Shown here one piece after another: positions 7,741 through 16,637 of a DNA stretch of 25,069 bases. The notes beneath the pieces are model-generated. The model had not been told where the DNA came from, made no database searches, and saw only the letters and a list, made by a program, of their open reading frames with translations. The translations under genes were made by a program, and so were the position numbers. Each line of letters opens with the position of its first letter. The stretch's first letter is position 1. Source of the stretch: DAINRZ01 sp964634885 (GTDB taxonomy: Bacteria; Bacteroidota; Ignavibacteria; Kapaibacteriales; UBA2268); the NCBI GenBank assembly GCA_964634885.1, contig CAZWLN010000063.1:1-25069 (forward strand). The letters run 5' to 3'.

Positions 7741-10059
7741 TCATTCCTTAATTTTTAACATTTTAATTGTTTGTGATTTGTCGTTAATTGTTACAGTAAT
7801 GAAGTACGCGCCTTGGCGTAACTGTCCGGAAAGAGGAAGCTCGAGGTTTACGGTTTCCAAGGATGGAATTTCCATTCTCCCGGCCTCTTCTCCCCCAAGT
7901 CCCGTTACGGCAATGCTTACGCGTTTGCCCAGAGAGCTTTCGTCGAACTTCAAACTCAGCCGGTCGCCGCTCACAGGGTTCGGAAAAGCGGTTACGCCGC
8001 AAGTCACAGGGCTGCCGCTTTCACCTAAGCCTGTTTCCCCGGAAATGTCATAGACCATGACGAATCCGTCATACGTTGTGATGGCAAGATACTTATTATC
8101 ATAGGACATGTCGGATGTCGGCATCAACCAATAATCATAAGCGGCCGTATCACTGAGGTAGTGGCTAACGGTCAGAAGCTCGACGCCGTTTCCCAGGTCG
8201 AATACTGTAACCGGTTTTTCAACTGAATTAATAAGTAGGTACTTCCTGTCTTTCGACAAAGATAAGGAGCTATTAGTAGGATTATTCTCTCTAATGATTT
8301 CGCTAGTGTCTTTGTAAAAATCATGACAGAACTCATAGTAATTGCACCCATGATAGTACAATTTCTTTGTAAACCTATCAAAACAAAATGGCGGCTGTCT
8401 TTTGATGTCAATAGTGGTTCCAAATAAATGAAGGCTTTCAAGGCTGTCTTCGACAATACTATACTTCGACAGCCCAGCAGTAACATACCTGATGCCTTCA
8501 TCTTGATGTAAATTGTACATAATAAATAATTCATTATCATTAATAAAATCTGCATAGTAATTATTCCTGCCGGTGTAATAGGATTTTATATCGGTCGGAT
8601 TCTCAATATCGCAGACTTTAACTGTCGAATCGTAGGAAGAGGTAATGATCCTGTACGTGTCGCCAAAGAAATGAGCGTCCAAAACAAGGCTGTCGTGAAT
8701 GTCGATTTCCCTGACAAGGCCGAGGTCCGGAAGGCTTAACACTGCAATTTTATTGTGCATCAGCGGAAAAATCATGTACTTATCGTCGTAAGAAATATCC
8801 ATCCAGTTGATGTTATAGATATTATAAATATCCTCATTAATGTCGAATATTCTTTGGGCAAGGACATTACCGCTTTCCGCATCGACAAGCATAATCCTGT
8901 TCGTTTCGTAACCGTTCCTGATGTTCAACAGGAACTTGTCGCTTTTGTTAAGGAACTTCAGCGCCCTGCCTTCACCATGGGGGAAAGTAAGGAGTTCGGT
9001 TTCTTTGGTAATTGGGTCTATTCTTCCGGCCAATGTGTCGGAACAGAAAACCACCTTCCCGTCAAAATCTATAAAACAATATTGCATACTATTATAATCA
9101 GATGGTATGTCCAGCAATTTATTGTCTAACAGGTTATTCGTTGTTAAAATACTGATTTTACTACTTGATGTAATGTATGCAAAGCGGTTCATGTCCTCCG
9201 AAAAACTCAGACATCCTCTCGAAAGTGCAGTCAGATTGGTAATGATGGAATCCGGTTCAAAACTGTCATACTTATAGATGAGTATGGAATTGCTCAACAG
9301 GAAATTGCTAATCATCATTCGGTTATACTTTTCGATGATCTTCAAATCAGAATGATAACTTAAATATCGTCCCAGCAAATCCAGTTGTTTTGATTTTTTC
9401 AAATTTCCGTTATAGTCCCGGAATTGCAATATCCCATACAGATTCAAAGTAATGATTTGTTTGTTGGCGCCATCGTACTCGACATCGATAATGCTTGAAT
9501 CAGAATTAACAATCCAGTTCATTTTTCCGCTATTCAGGTTTAAAGAATAAAGAGCTTTCGATTCCATATCCGATGTGTTCGTCAACGGCAGGACAATCAT
9601 TGTACTATCGTCTGTAAGGAAGAACTTCTTTGGATACCTGTTTAAATTTTTGTCAATACCCAGAACAGTTCTTTTACCGACTGTCTCATTCCTGAAATCC
9701 CAGAACACAATCTCGGAAGCATAGCTATTATCGTAATAGTCACAATAGGTAATAAAATACTTATCATCATTAGAGAAACAGGCGTAAAACATACTCATAT
9801 CATAGCCTTCTTTATCATTTTTAAGTTTATCGATAATTGCGACAGTATTGCCTGTTTCGAGGTCGATAATACTAAAGGAATGCCACCCGGATGAATTTGG
9901 ATGTTCTACATACATATACCTGCCACTTTCGCTGATACCTTTACAAGAATACTCGCTTGTAGTGATATATGTCCCTTTGACATGCAATTCTTTCACCTGG
10001 GAAAACAACGAAAAAGAAGACAGCATCAGAATCATTGCCAAAATCTCGATTTTCTTCAT
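7741..10059 (-). CDS. Beta-propeller (WD40/YVTN-like) T9SS-sorted protein
   Basis: The start is taken at ATG 10059 (772 residues), giving the clean signal peptide MKKIEILAMILMLSSFSLFSQ. A TTG eleven codons upstream would add a polar extension and is unlikely. The body (about 25-685) is a run of beta-rich repeats of the type 'D..YI.....D..I..WD......' (WGNVLAQ-like strands, YLAITTYDGFVMVYDISG near the end). This fits one or two seven-bladed propellers related to WD40 or YVTN repeats. The last 80 residues are a T9SS sorting module (FPNPVSGDRLSL, GAYFITVTIND, MLKIKE). By family knowledge it is a secreted binding or scaffold protein. It is the first gene of a two-gene operon; its TGA overlaps a possible ATG of the next gene. 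No catalytic motif is visible. Confidence 0.82.
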   Translation of the reverse strand: MKKIEILAMILMLSSFSLFSQVKELHVKGTYITTSEYSCKGISESGRYMYVEHPNSSGWHSFSIIDLETGNTVAIIDKLKNDKEGYDMSMFYACFSNDDKYFITYCDYYDNSYASEIVFWDFRNETVGKRTVLGIDKNLNRYPKKFFLTDDSTMIVLPLTNTSDMESKALYSLNLNSGKMNWIVNSDSSIIDVEYDGANKQIITLNLYGILQFRDYNGNLKKSKQLDLLGRYLSYHSDLKIIEKYNRMMISNFLLSNSILIYKYDSFEPDSIITNLTALSRGCLSFSEDMNRFAYITSSSKISILTTNNLLDNKLLDIPSDYNSMQYCFIDFDGKVVFCSDTLAGRIDPITKETELLTFPHGEGRALKFLNKSDKFLLNIRNGYETNRIMLVDAESGNVLAQRIFDINEDIYNIYNINWMDISYDDKYMIFPLMHNKIAVLSLPDLGLVREIDIHDSLVLDAHFFGDTYRIITSSYDSTVKVCDIENPTDIKSYYTGRNNYYADFINDNELFIMYNLHQDEGIRYVTAGLSKYSIVEDSLESLHLFGTTIDIKRQPPFCFDRFTKKLYYHGCNYYEFCHDFYKDTSEIIRENNPTNSSLSLSKDRKYLLINSVEKPVTVFDLGNGVELLTVSHYLSDTAAYDYWLMPTSDMSYDNKYLAITTYDGFVMVYDISGETGLGESGSPVTCGVTAFPNPVSGDRLSLKFDESSLGKRVSIAVTGLGGEEAGRMEIPSLETVNLELPLSGQLRQGAYFITVTINDKSQTIKMLKIKE

Positions 10060-10509
10060 TATTGTAACCTGATATAACTGAAAAAACAAATTATTATTTA
10101 TATCATTTTCAATACAAATCCGTTAAAACCCATCGGTATTCTATCCTGAATTTTTTCTCTTCGAAAAAGAAATTGCCGCAGGTACCCTGACCGCTCTGAA
10201 TTTCTTTACACCCATACAAAGCATTTTTCTTAAATTGTAAAGGGCTCCACAAAAGCGAAGATGCGCCGCTTGTATTTATTAAATAATATTACAAAAATTG
10301 AATACCCTTTTCCTGTGCTTTATTTCCCAACCTATATGTGTAAAAATTAATAATGTTACGTCATCTTGTTATGTCTCGAATCATATCAAGTATAAGAAAT
10401 ATTCAATTCAATTATAATCAATTTTGTGGAATTATGCAAATACTTTTTTAAAATATTTTTTTCTTTTCTGAAGATAACAAATTTATGGCTTTAGAAGTTT
10501 GTTCTTCTC
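10060..10509. other. AT-rich intergenic region, promoter of the propeller operon
   Basis: This gap holds no gene I can support. It must contain the promoter of the minus-strand operon starting at 10059. One exact match to the Bacteroidota -7 box on the minus strand is TAAATTTG (complement of 10478-10485), but no TTTG sits 19 bases upstream, and the leader would be over 400 bases. I therefore leave the promoter unassigned. Confidence 0.4.
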
Positions 10510-10527
10510 AAGTCAATACAATGACTT
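10510..10527 (-). terminator. Hairpin just after feoAB
   Basis: AAGTCA (10510-10515) and TGACTT (10522-10527) form a 6-bp stem with a 6-base loop three bases past the feoAB stop. It is AT-leaning and has no T-run, so it is at best a weak terminator. Confidence 0.35.
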
Positions 10528-10529
10528 AA

Positions 10530-13046
10530 CTAAATCACTAAGCTCCCCACCTGGTAAACGAGGAAAGAAACGACCCAGGCCAGCGCCGTAGTGTAAACGA
10601 CGCTGAACGCCGCCCACTTCCAGGAGCCGGACTCTTTCCTGATGGCAGCAATGACGCTGATGCACGGGAAGTAAATCAGGATGAACAACATGAAACTGTA
10701 TGCTACCAGAGGCGAGAAAACAGCCTCCCCTGCCCGCGGCCCGGACTTGTACTCCTGCTCCTGCAGCTTGCCGATGAGCGAAGCCTGGCTCTCGTCGTCG
10801 CTGTTTTCGGCATGATAGAGCACGCCCATCGTTCCGACCACGACTTCTTTTGCAGATACCCCGGCAAACAGGGCGACAGTCATTTTCCAGTCGAAACCTA
10901 TCGGCGACATTACAGGCTGGAACAGGTTACCCAGCATCCCGATGTACGAATTCTCCTGCCTGTGGCTCTCCTTCTCATGTTCTATTTGAGCCAGGGCTTT
11001 CCGGTAGTCTTGCTCACAGACAGCGTCCTGTTCAGGATCGGGTTCATTAAGGACAGTCGAACTGTACTGAAGCCTTGCCGCTTCCTTTGCACCTTCGAAG
11101 GAATCCAGGCCTTCGACGTCGCGCGGGAAGTAACCCAAAGCCCAGATGATGACTGAAGCGACAAGTATAACCCCGCCGACTTTCTTAAGGTACTGCGAGG
11201 CACGGTACCACATGTGCTTGACCATCGTTCGCCAGGTTGGGAATCTGTACGGCGGCAGTTCCATAACGAAAGGTATATCCTGCACCTTAAAAAGCGTCTT
11301 CCTGAACAGCCAGGCAGAACCTACCGCCAGCAGCACGCCAATCAAATAGAGGGACAGTAGTACAACAGACTGGTATTTTACGAAGAAAGCGCTGATCATC
11401 AGCACATAGACAGTAAGCCGCGCGCTGCAAGACATGAAGGGATTGATGAGGATGGTAATCATCCTGTCGCGCCGGCTTTCTATTATCCTCGAAGAAAGAA
11501 TGGCAGGCACATTGCATCCGAACCCCATCAACAGCGGAATGAACGACTTGCCGTGCAGGCCGATCTTGTGCATGGCTTTGTCCATGATGAACACTGCCCT
11601 GGACATATAGCCCGTGTCCTCCATCATGGCAATGAAGAAATACAGCAGGACAATATTGGGTAGGAAGACAAGCACTCCGCCCATACCGCCGATCATACCG
11701 TCCACAACTAAGTCTTTCATTATTCCGTCCGGCAGTACTAATTTCATATTCACCGACAGGAATTCCACGAGCGATTCCAGCCAGGACATAGGATAGGAGC
11801 CAAGCTCAAATGTGAAAAAGAACGCCAGCCACATGAAACCAAGAAATATCGGTATCCCGAAGTACTTGTGTGTCAGTACCCTGTCGATTCGGTCGCTTAA
11901 CTTGTCTTTCGGCTCTAAGTTTTCTTTGTATGTCTCTTTCAGCGCTCCCTGGATGAATCCATAACGCTGGTCTGTGATGATTGTCTCGGCGTCGTCCTTG
12001 AAGCCTTCCTCGAGCTTTTTAATTTCTTTTGCCGCCTGTTCCAGGACTATTGCAGAACCTTCGCAGGGTTCAATCAATTCTTTGATTGCCTTGTCCTTCT
12101 CAAGCAGCTTGATTGCAATGAACCTTGAAGATACCCTGTCGATCAGCGCCTCGGAGCAGCCGCTCCTGACAGCCTGCTGCAGTTTGCCGACAGCCCTTTC
12201 GATTGCCTGGCCGTAGTGAATGTGGACATGCCTCAGGTCAGGGTCTTTGTCCTCGAACACTTCGATTATCTTCCGGAACAGCTCTTTGATGCCCTTGCCC
12301 TTAGAGCCGACTGTAGGCACAAAGGGAATTCCCGTCATCTTACCGAAAAGTATGTAATCGAAGACATCGCCTTTCTCTTCCAGTTCATCGAACATATTCA
12401 GGGCAGCAACAACTTTGATGTCCATGTCGATGAGCTGAGTCGTAAGGTAAAGGTTCCTTTGAATATTCGACGAATCGAGGACATTGACAACGACGTCGGG
12501 GGAATTGTTGATGATGTAATCCCTGACGTAAAGCTCTTCGGGAGAATAGGCAGAGATGGAGTATGTTCCAGGCAGGTCCACAATGTTGAATACATAGCCG
12601 TCGAGCCTGAATTTTGCGGTCTTGGCGTCAACGGTAACCCCGCAGTAGTTACCCACACGTTCCTGGGAACCGGATGCATAGTTGAAGATTGTGGTTTTCC
12701 CGCAATTCGGATTTCCTACCAGGGCAATATTTATTTCCCGTTCGAGAGTCTTCGGCGCTTCCTTAACAGCATCATCATCTATTGTGCCGTTGAAACTGCC
12801 GTTAGTTTTTTTTGCTGTTTCGGTGTCTTTTTCAATTTCGATGAGTTCGGCTTCACTGTTACGGAGTGAGATGTCGTAGCCCATGATACGGTACTCCACG
12901 GGATCGCGTAAGGGTGCTTTTTTGATGGACTCGACAAGCTGACCGTTAACGAAGCCCATCTCCATTATTCTCTTCCTGAAAGCGCCTCTTCCCCTTACCT
13001 TGGTGATTACCGCCTTTTCTCCGACCTCTAACTCTTTTAGATTCAT
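10530..13046 (-). CDS. feoB: FeoA-FeoB fusion, ferrous iron transporter
   Basis: This 838-residue inner membrane Fe(II) transporter has FeoA fused to the N-terminus of FeoB. Residues 1-72 are a FeoA/SH3-like domain (LKELEVGEKAVITKV, MEMGFVNGQ, LRDPVEYRIMGYDISLR). After a polar linker comes the GTPase domain: G1 GNPNCGKT (111-118), switch GNYCGVTVD (132-140), G3 DLPG (157-160) and G4 NMFD (217-220). A helical spacer follows, then the membrane domain from about residue 390, including the conserved 'GFGCNVPAILSSRIIESRRDRM' region. By family knowledge GTP binding and hydrolysis gate iron uptake under low-oxygen or iron-poor conditions. FeoA-FeoB fusions are known in Bacteroidota. Unlike most genes here, the ATG has no Shine-Dalgarno; the leader is extremely AT-rich with a 14-bp-arm inverted repeat. 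It is monocistronic as far as seen. Confidence 0.95.
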   Translation of the reverse strand: MNLKELEVGEKAVITKVRGRGAFRKRIMEMGFVNGQLVESIKKAPLRDPVEYRIMGYDISLRNSEAELIEIEKDTETAKKTNGSFNGTIDDDAVKEAPKTLEREINIALVGNPNCGKTTIFNYASGSQERVGNYCGVTVDAKTAKFRLDGYVFNIVDLPGTYSISAYSPEELYVRDYIINNSPDVVVNVLDSSNIQRNLYLTTQLIDMDIKVVAALNMFDELEEKGDVFDYILFGKMTGIPFVPTVGSKGKGIKELFRKIIEVFEDKDPDLRHVHIHYGQAIERAVGKLQQAVRSGCSEALIDRVSSRFIAIKLLEKDKAIKELIEPCEGSAIVLEQAAKEIKKLEEGFKDDAETIITDQRYGFIQGALKETYKENLEPKDKLSDRIDRVLTHKYFGIPIFLGFMWLAFFFTFELGSYPMSWLESLVEFLSVNMKLVLPDGIMKDLVVDGMIGGMGGVLVFLPNIVLLYFFIAMMEDTGYMSRAVFIMDKAMHKIGLHGKSFIPLLMGFGCNVPAILSSRIIESRRDRMITILINPFMSCSARLTVYVLMISAFFVKYQSVVLLSLYLIGVLLAVGSAWLFRKTLFKVQDIPFVMELPPYRFPTWRTMVKHMWYRASQYLKKVGGVILVASVIIWALGYFPRDVEGLDSFEGAKEAARLQYSSTVLNEPDPEQDAVCEQDYRKALAQIEHEKESHRQENSYIGMLGNLFQPVMSPIGFDWKMTVALFAGVSAKEVVVGTMGVLYHAENSDDESQASLIGKLQEQEYKSGPRAGEAVFSPLVAYSFMLFILIYFPCISVIAAIRKESGSWKWAAFSVVYTTALAWVVSFLVYQVGSLVI

Positions 13047-13115
13047 TTATTAATATTATTTTATATATCTAAATATTTATATATTATTTACTATTTCATA
13101 TATTAGTATCGACTA

Positions 13116-13162
13116 AATTAATTAAAATGGACGATTTATCAATGCTATCATTTTAATTAATT
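13116..13162. promoter_or_regulatory. Inverted repeat in the feoAB leader/promoter
   Basis: AATTAATTAAAATG (13116-13129) and its exact complement CATTTTAATTAATT (13149-13162) are separated by 19 bases, 70-116 bp upstream of the feoAB start. It could be an operator pair or a leader hairpin. It does not match a Fur box well. AT-rich composition raises the chance of such repeats. Confidence 0.4.
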
Positions 13163-13194
13163 AATGGTAATGTCATATGCCAATTATATTAACA

Positions 13195-13224
13195 GCCTCC
13201 GGCGCTTAAAAGCCAGCCGGAGGC
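13195..13224 (-). terminator. Terminator after the T9SS-module membrane protein gene
   Basis: A perfect 9-bp GC stem, GCCTCCGGC (13195-13203) with GCCGGAGGC (13216-13224), has a 12-base loop 22 bp after the stop of the 13247 gene. On the minus strand it is followed by TGTTAATATAATT, a poor U-tract. It separates this operon from feoAB. Confidence 0.65.
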
Positions 13225-13246
13225 CGTTTGGAGTGTAGAAAAGGGA

Positions 13247-15367
13247 TTATTTACAGATAATAAGCTTTTGAACCACCTGGTTCCCGTGTTTGTCGGAGAC
13301 CATCACCAGATAGACTCCATCCTTCAATTCGGGAACAATCATCTCCTCGATGATACGTCCCGCTTTATAGCTGCCGGTTTTAAGGTTACTGATAAAGACT
13401 CCGGTATAATCATAGAGGTCCACACTCAAATCCAAGTCGCTTCTCAGTTCCACCCGAATGGTAAAATTGTCCCTTGCAGGATTGGGGGTGATGGAAACAC
13501 TCCTGATTGCTCCGCTGCTTGTACGGCACAGCCCCAGATACGAGACATCTCCCCTCATGGCGTCGCAGGCCTGTTCCGGGTCCATGTCGCCGCTTTCGAG
13601 CGCGCGGATGATTTCGAGTTCTTTCCTGATGGGAACACGGTACCTGTCGGGCAGCAGTTCAGTAAATTCTTCGTTGACGATGAACCAGATGAAGTATTCA
13701 CGTACTCTTTTATCTAAAGCGTTGGTATCTCCGATAATGAAATTCACGGGCAATAGCTTGCTAAGTTTTGAGATATTTCTTATATCATCCAAAGAATTAT
13801 ATCTGATATAGCCAAATCTGATATCACTCATGGAAGAATCAAGTATTGGCGAAAAGTCGGAATATACACTAGTATATGAATTTGTATAGGTACCATGTAT
13901 ATCTTGTGGCCCTTTCATCACAATATATACAGGTTTAGTTTTCGAAAAGTCCGTATGATCCCAACCTGAATAAGTATTTATCATCCTATGGACAGTATGA
14001 CTATCCATAACTACCGATTCTTTCATCAGAATATATTCCAGGTTGGGATTAAAACCATAAGATTTCACTTCTGCCTTAATACTGTCAGGAACATTTTTCA
14101 AAGGCAGTAGAGATTCGATTGGAATAATACAGCTATCACCAAATACTGTTATTCCAAGCTTTTCCATTTCCGGTTTTGTCAGTAACAACTTACTGATGCC
14201 TGAGATATTTAGTTTATTGCCATTATTGTTGTTAATCCTCTCTTTTCGATAGTTTTTATATCCATATCTCCCATTGATTTGATGCCTGCGGGTTTTCACC
14301 AGGTCTTCATTTTTCCCTTCAGGTACCACATCTAATAATTCTTTTGTTGTTGGATACCACAAAACAAAAATTAGTGTATCTTTTTTTAAATACTTTATTT
14401 TATATACAGGAGTCAGATATTGTACTACGGGATAGGACTCTGTCATAATCTCTAATTTAAAATTTGGCTCATAGCCATATTGCAAAGATGAGTATAACAT
14501 TGTGTTAACAACAAATGAACTAATCTCTGTAATCTCCTTATCTAATTGCGGATATACAGCACTATCAAAAAATGGGTTGTTTTGAAATACCATTTTCAGG
14601 CTATCAGTGTATGTACCATCTGACCATTTGTAATAAATTAATCCAATTGGAGAAACGAGCGAAGAACTATCCCTGGACCAACCTCCATAGTCAATATCCC
14701 GTGTTTGAAATTCTAAGTTTTCGTCTATTATATATGATTGCCTGCAAATACCATATTCAGGATAACCGATTTTTTGCAATTCACTATATTTTTCGGTTTT
14801 ATTGTCATATAATGATTCGGTTAACATTCTTAGCTTATTGCCATTAATAATGACATTCAGTTTCCCAAACTGTTTGTCAGAAATCGATTGCGGATAGAAA
14901 TAATATGATGGTTCTCTCAATTTCCTGAGGTAATCTCTAAGGCCGTGTGATGGAATGGAAGGATGTGCCAGCAGAACACAGGAATTGGACTTTATGTCTT
15001 CTTTCTGCTCCGGCTCCTTACTTCTATATTCATCGGTATCTTCCTCAGGCTCATCTTTCTGCAAGAAGCTCATTGCCGGTGGCAGAGCTTCAGGTTGTCC
15101 TGTAATGGCTGCATTAACCGGCTTACTTTCCTGGCCGACAGTTATATCTGTCTTAACCCCGCCGTTGAACAGGAGACTAATGATGATGATCAGTATCAGT
15201 CCGAGTATTCCCATGATTATTGCTCCTGTTTTGGTTATTAAAGGTTTTTGAGAACCCGGCCGGGATTCGCTGTTTTCAATAATGCTCCGGAGCGTGTCGT
15301 CGTCGAAAGGAAACGACGGTATATCTATGTCAGATGCTTGTTTGATGTGTTCGCTGAGGTTTCTCAT
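13247..15367 (-). CDS. Single-pass membrane protein with T9SS-like C-terminal module, candidate anti-sigma
   Basis: The protein has 706 residues. The ATG overlaps the stop of the sigma factor gene (ATGA) and has AAGGAG within that gene, so the two are translationally coupled. Residues 1-45 are polar and short. A single hydrophobic helix follows (about 47-67, GAIIMGILGLILIIIISLLF), then a long extracytoplasmic region (about 70-620) rich in Tyr, Ser and beta-strand patterns. The end (about 622-706) is a T9SS-type module: ITPNPARDNFTI, VDLYDYTGVFISNL, DGVYLVMVSD, VVQKLIICK. The sigma-gene position and N-in/C-out topology resemble anti-sigma factors, but no zinc-binding anti-sigma domain is seen in the short N-terminus. 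A T9SS module on a protein with an internal anchor instead of a cleavable signal peptide is odd. Function is inferred from context only. Confidence 0.75.
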   Translation of the reverse strand: MRNLSEHIKQASDIDIPSFPFDDDTLRSIIENSESRPGSQKPLITKTGAIIMGILGLILIIIISLLFNGGVKTDITVGQESKPVNAAITGQPEALPPAMSFLQKDEPEEDTDEYRSKEPEQKEDIKSNSCVLLAHPSIPSHGLRDYLRKLREPSYYFYPQSISDKQFGKLNVIINGNKLRMLTESLYDNKTEKYSELQKIGYPEYGICRQSYIIDENLEFQTRDIDYGGWSRDSSSLVSPIGLIYYKWSDGTYTDSLKMVFQNNPFFDSAVYPQLDKEITEISSFVVNTMLYSSLQYGYEPNFKLEIMTESYPVVQYLTPVYKIKYLKKDTLIFVLWYPTTKELLDVVPEGKNEDLVKTRRHQINGRYGYKNYRKERINNNNGNKLNISGISKLLLTKPEMEKLGITVFGDSCIIPIESLLPLKNVPDSIKAEVKSYGFNPNLEYILMKESVVMDSHTVHRMINTYSGWDHTDFSKTKPVYIVMKGPQDIHGTYTNSYTSVYSDFSPILDSSMSDIRFGYIRYNSLDDIRNISKLSKLLPVNFIIGDTNALDKRVREYFIWFIVNEEFTELLPDRYRVPIRKELEIIRALESGDMDPEQACDAMRGDVSYLGLCRTSSGAIRSVSITPNPARDNFTIRVELRSDLDLSVDLYDYTGVFISNLKTGSYKAGRIIEEMIVPELKDGVYLVMVSDKHGNQVVQKLIICK

Positions 15368-15915
15368 TTTCTTTCTCCTTCTGTTGAGAGTGCAAATACT
15401 CTTTCTTCGCTGCCGGTGGTGTCGTCGTCAACGCCCAGCAACTGCGCCAGTTTCTTCCTGCCTCGGTACAGCCTTGCTTTCAGCGTTTCGAGGTTTACCG
15501 ACTGTATATCGCATACTTCTTTCCGCGGAAAACCCATGATGTCGGTCAGGATGATTGCTTCTTTGGCTTCGGGCGACAGCTTGTCGAGAGCCTTGTAAAA
15601 CAGGGCAATCTCAACTTTTGTCTCAGGCGACACAGTGTCGTCAACGAGCGTTTCGGCGGCGCGCTCGTCGAAAGGCTCAAACCTCGAATTGAGCCTCTTC
15701 GTCCTGTAGTAGTTCCTGCTGGCAACAGTGAAAAGGTAACTCAGGAAGGCTTCCCTGTGCCTGACGGATTCGAAGTGAAGGTAAGCAGCTTCGATCGTGT
15801 CCTGCAGCAGGTCTTTGGCGGCTTCACGGTCGTTCGACAGGTAGAGGCAGAAGCGCCAGAGCCTGTCTTTCAGCGGCGAGAAGCACTCGAGGAATATTTT
15901 TTGCTTATCATCCAT
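15364..15915 (-). CDS. ECF-type RNA polymerase sigma factor
   Basis: This is a 183-residue sigma-70 family factor of the extracytoplasmic function group. The ATG at 15915 is preferred over a GTG at 15921, because AAAAAAGG lies five bases before the ATG but abuts the GTG. Region 2 covers about residues 11-75 (LWRFCLYLSNDREAAKDLLQDTIEAA, then FLSYLFTVASRNYYRTKR). Region 4 covers about 105-160 (FYKALDKLSPEAKEAIILTDIMGFPRKEVCDI, LKARLYRGRKKLAQLL), with the helix-turn-helix that reads the -35 element. Region 3 is absent, as in all ECF factors. It is co-transcribed and overlapping with the membrane protein that probably controls it. Target promoters are unknown. The polar C-terminal tail (about 20 residues) is dispensable-looking. 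Confidence 0.93.
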   Translation of the reverse strand: MDDKQKIFLECFSPLKDRLWRFCLYLSNDREAAKDLLQDTIEAAYLHFESVRHREAFLSYLFTVASRNYYRTKRLNSRFEPFDERAAETLVDDTVSPETKVEIALFYKALDKLSPEAKEAIILTDIMGFPRKEVCDIQSVNLETLKARLYRGRKKLAQLLGVDDDTTGSEERVFALSTEGERK

Positions 15916-16093
15916 ATACACCTTTTTTACTCATACAAAAGGTAAGTGCAATTTAAGAGAAAATAGGGGACAAAGGGAAAAGAAATTTTTGTATATAGAT
16001 AGAAATCTTTGTATTTTTTCGAATATGGTTAGTTGATTTCAATAATTTTATGGGCCAGTTCCATTTGATGTTGGGACACTCTTTCATTCGAGA

Positions 16094-16122
16094 GTAAACA
16101 TTATTGATGGCATAATGTTTAC
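16094..16122. promoter_or_regulatory. Palindrome between sigma factor and lipoprotein genes
   Basis: GTAAACATTA (16094-16103) and TAATGTTTAC (16113-16122) are exact complements around a 9-base spacer. The site lies in the 288-bp divergent gap, 179 bp before the sigma ATG and 82 bp before the lipoprotein ATG. That is a fitting place for an operator serving either gene. Its GTAAA...TTTAC ends recur in the palindrome at 24855-24886. Confidence 0.45.
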
Positions 16123-16203
16123 AAGCAAATATCCTATGAAATGACCGATAATTAACTATCATATTTTTTGCAATACTAAATATGTTTTTTTATTGGAGTA
16201 GTT

Positions 16204-16566
16204 ATGAAGTACTTTTCAATCATCTGCTTATTATTTATTTGTTTATTTGCCGCATGTAACGATTCTTCCTCTGCCAATGACGAGGACAGCCTGAAAAATA
16301 TTCTGCCGGGGACATGGGAATTTAATGTCGAAGGTACAGTTTCCCAGTTTGATGTAGCTGTTACAGATAATGAACTTTTAACAATGGGCAGGAAATTCAC
16401 AAGTAAATATACCGATACGAAATATACGGGTTCCTCGACTGCGAATGGCGTTACAACTAATATTGTAATGAACAAAGTCAGCAACACATCGATTAGTGGC
16501 TACACCTCATCTGTCGTTTTTGGAAATGAAGTAATAATAAATTTTACTGCTACTAAAATCAAGTAG
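16204..16566 (+). CDS. Small lipoprotein of unknown function
   Basis: The protein has 120 residues. TTGGAG lies six bases before the ATG. The leader MKYFSIICLLFICLFAAC ends at a lipobox-type cysteine (LFAAC, common in Bacteroidota lipoproteins). Acidic and serine residues follow (NDSSSANDEDS), the kind of stretch that in some Bacteroidota directs lipoproteins to the cell surface. The mature part (about 100 residues) starts LPGTWEFNVEG and has alternating beta patterns with a 'GTW.F' opening. This resembles lipocalin-like small lipoproteins (usual opening 'l.G.W.l'), but the similarity is weak. The gene is divergent from the sigma factor gene and is followed by the terminator region shared with the tRNA. 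I assign no function. Confidence 0.8.
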   Translation: MKYFSIICLLFICLFAACNDSSSANDEDSLKNILPGTWEFNVEGTVSQFDVAVTDNELLTMGRKFTSKYTDTKYTGSSTANGVTTNIVMNKVSNTSISGYTSSVVFGNEVIINFTATKIK

Positions 16567-16637
16567 CTTCCAAACTGAATTATTACCTGTAATAGAAATT
16601 CTGAAAGGAATCTAACCGGTAAATAATAAAAAAAACA

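Noticed and set aside
12216..12869. 217-residue plus-strand ORF opposite feoAB
   Set aside because: It is antisense to the FeoB GTPase domain, whose motifs are intact; a codon-bias shadow.
13116..13162. Fur box in the feoAB leader
   Set aside because: The inverted repeat and the TGATAGCATTGATAA-like stretch do not fit the GATAATGATAATCATTATC consensus well enough to name a Fur site.
15953..16162. 69-residue minus-strand ORF upstream of the sigma factor
   Set aside because: No ribosome site, AT-driven composition, runs through the 16094-16122 palindrome; more likely leader and promoter DNA.
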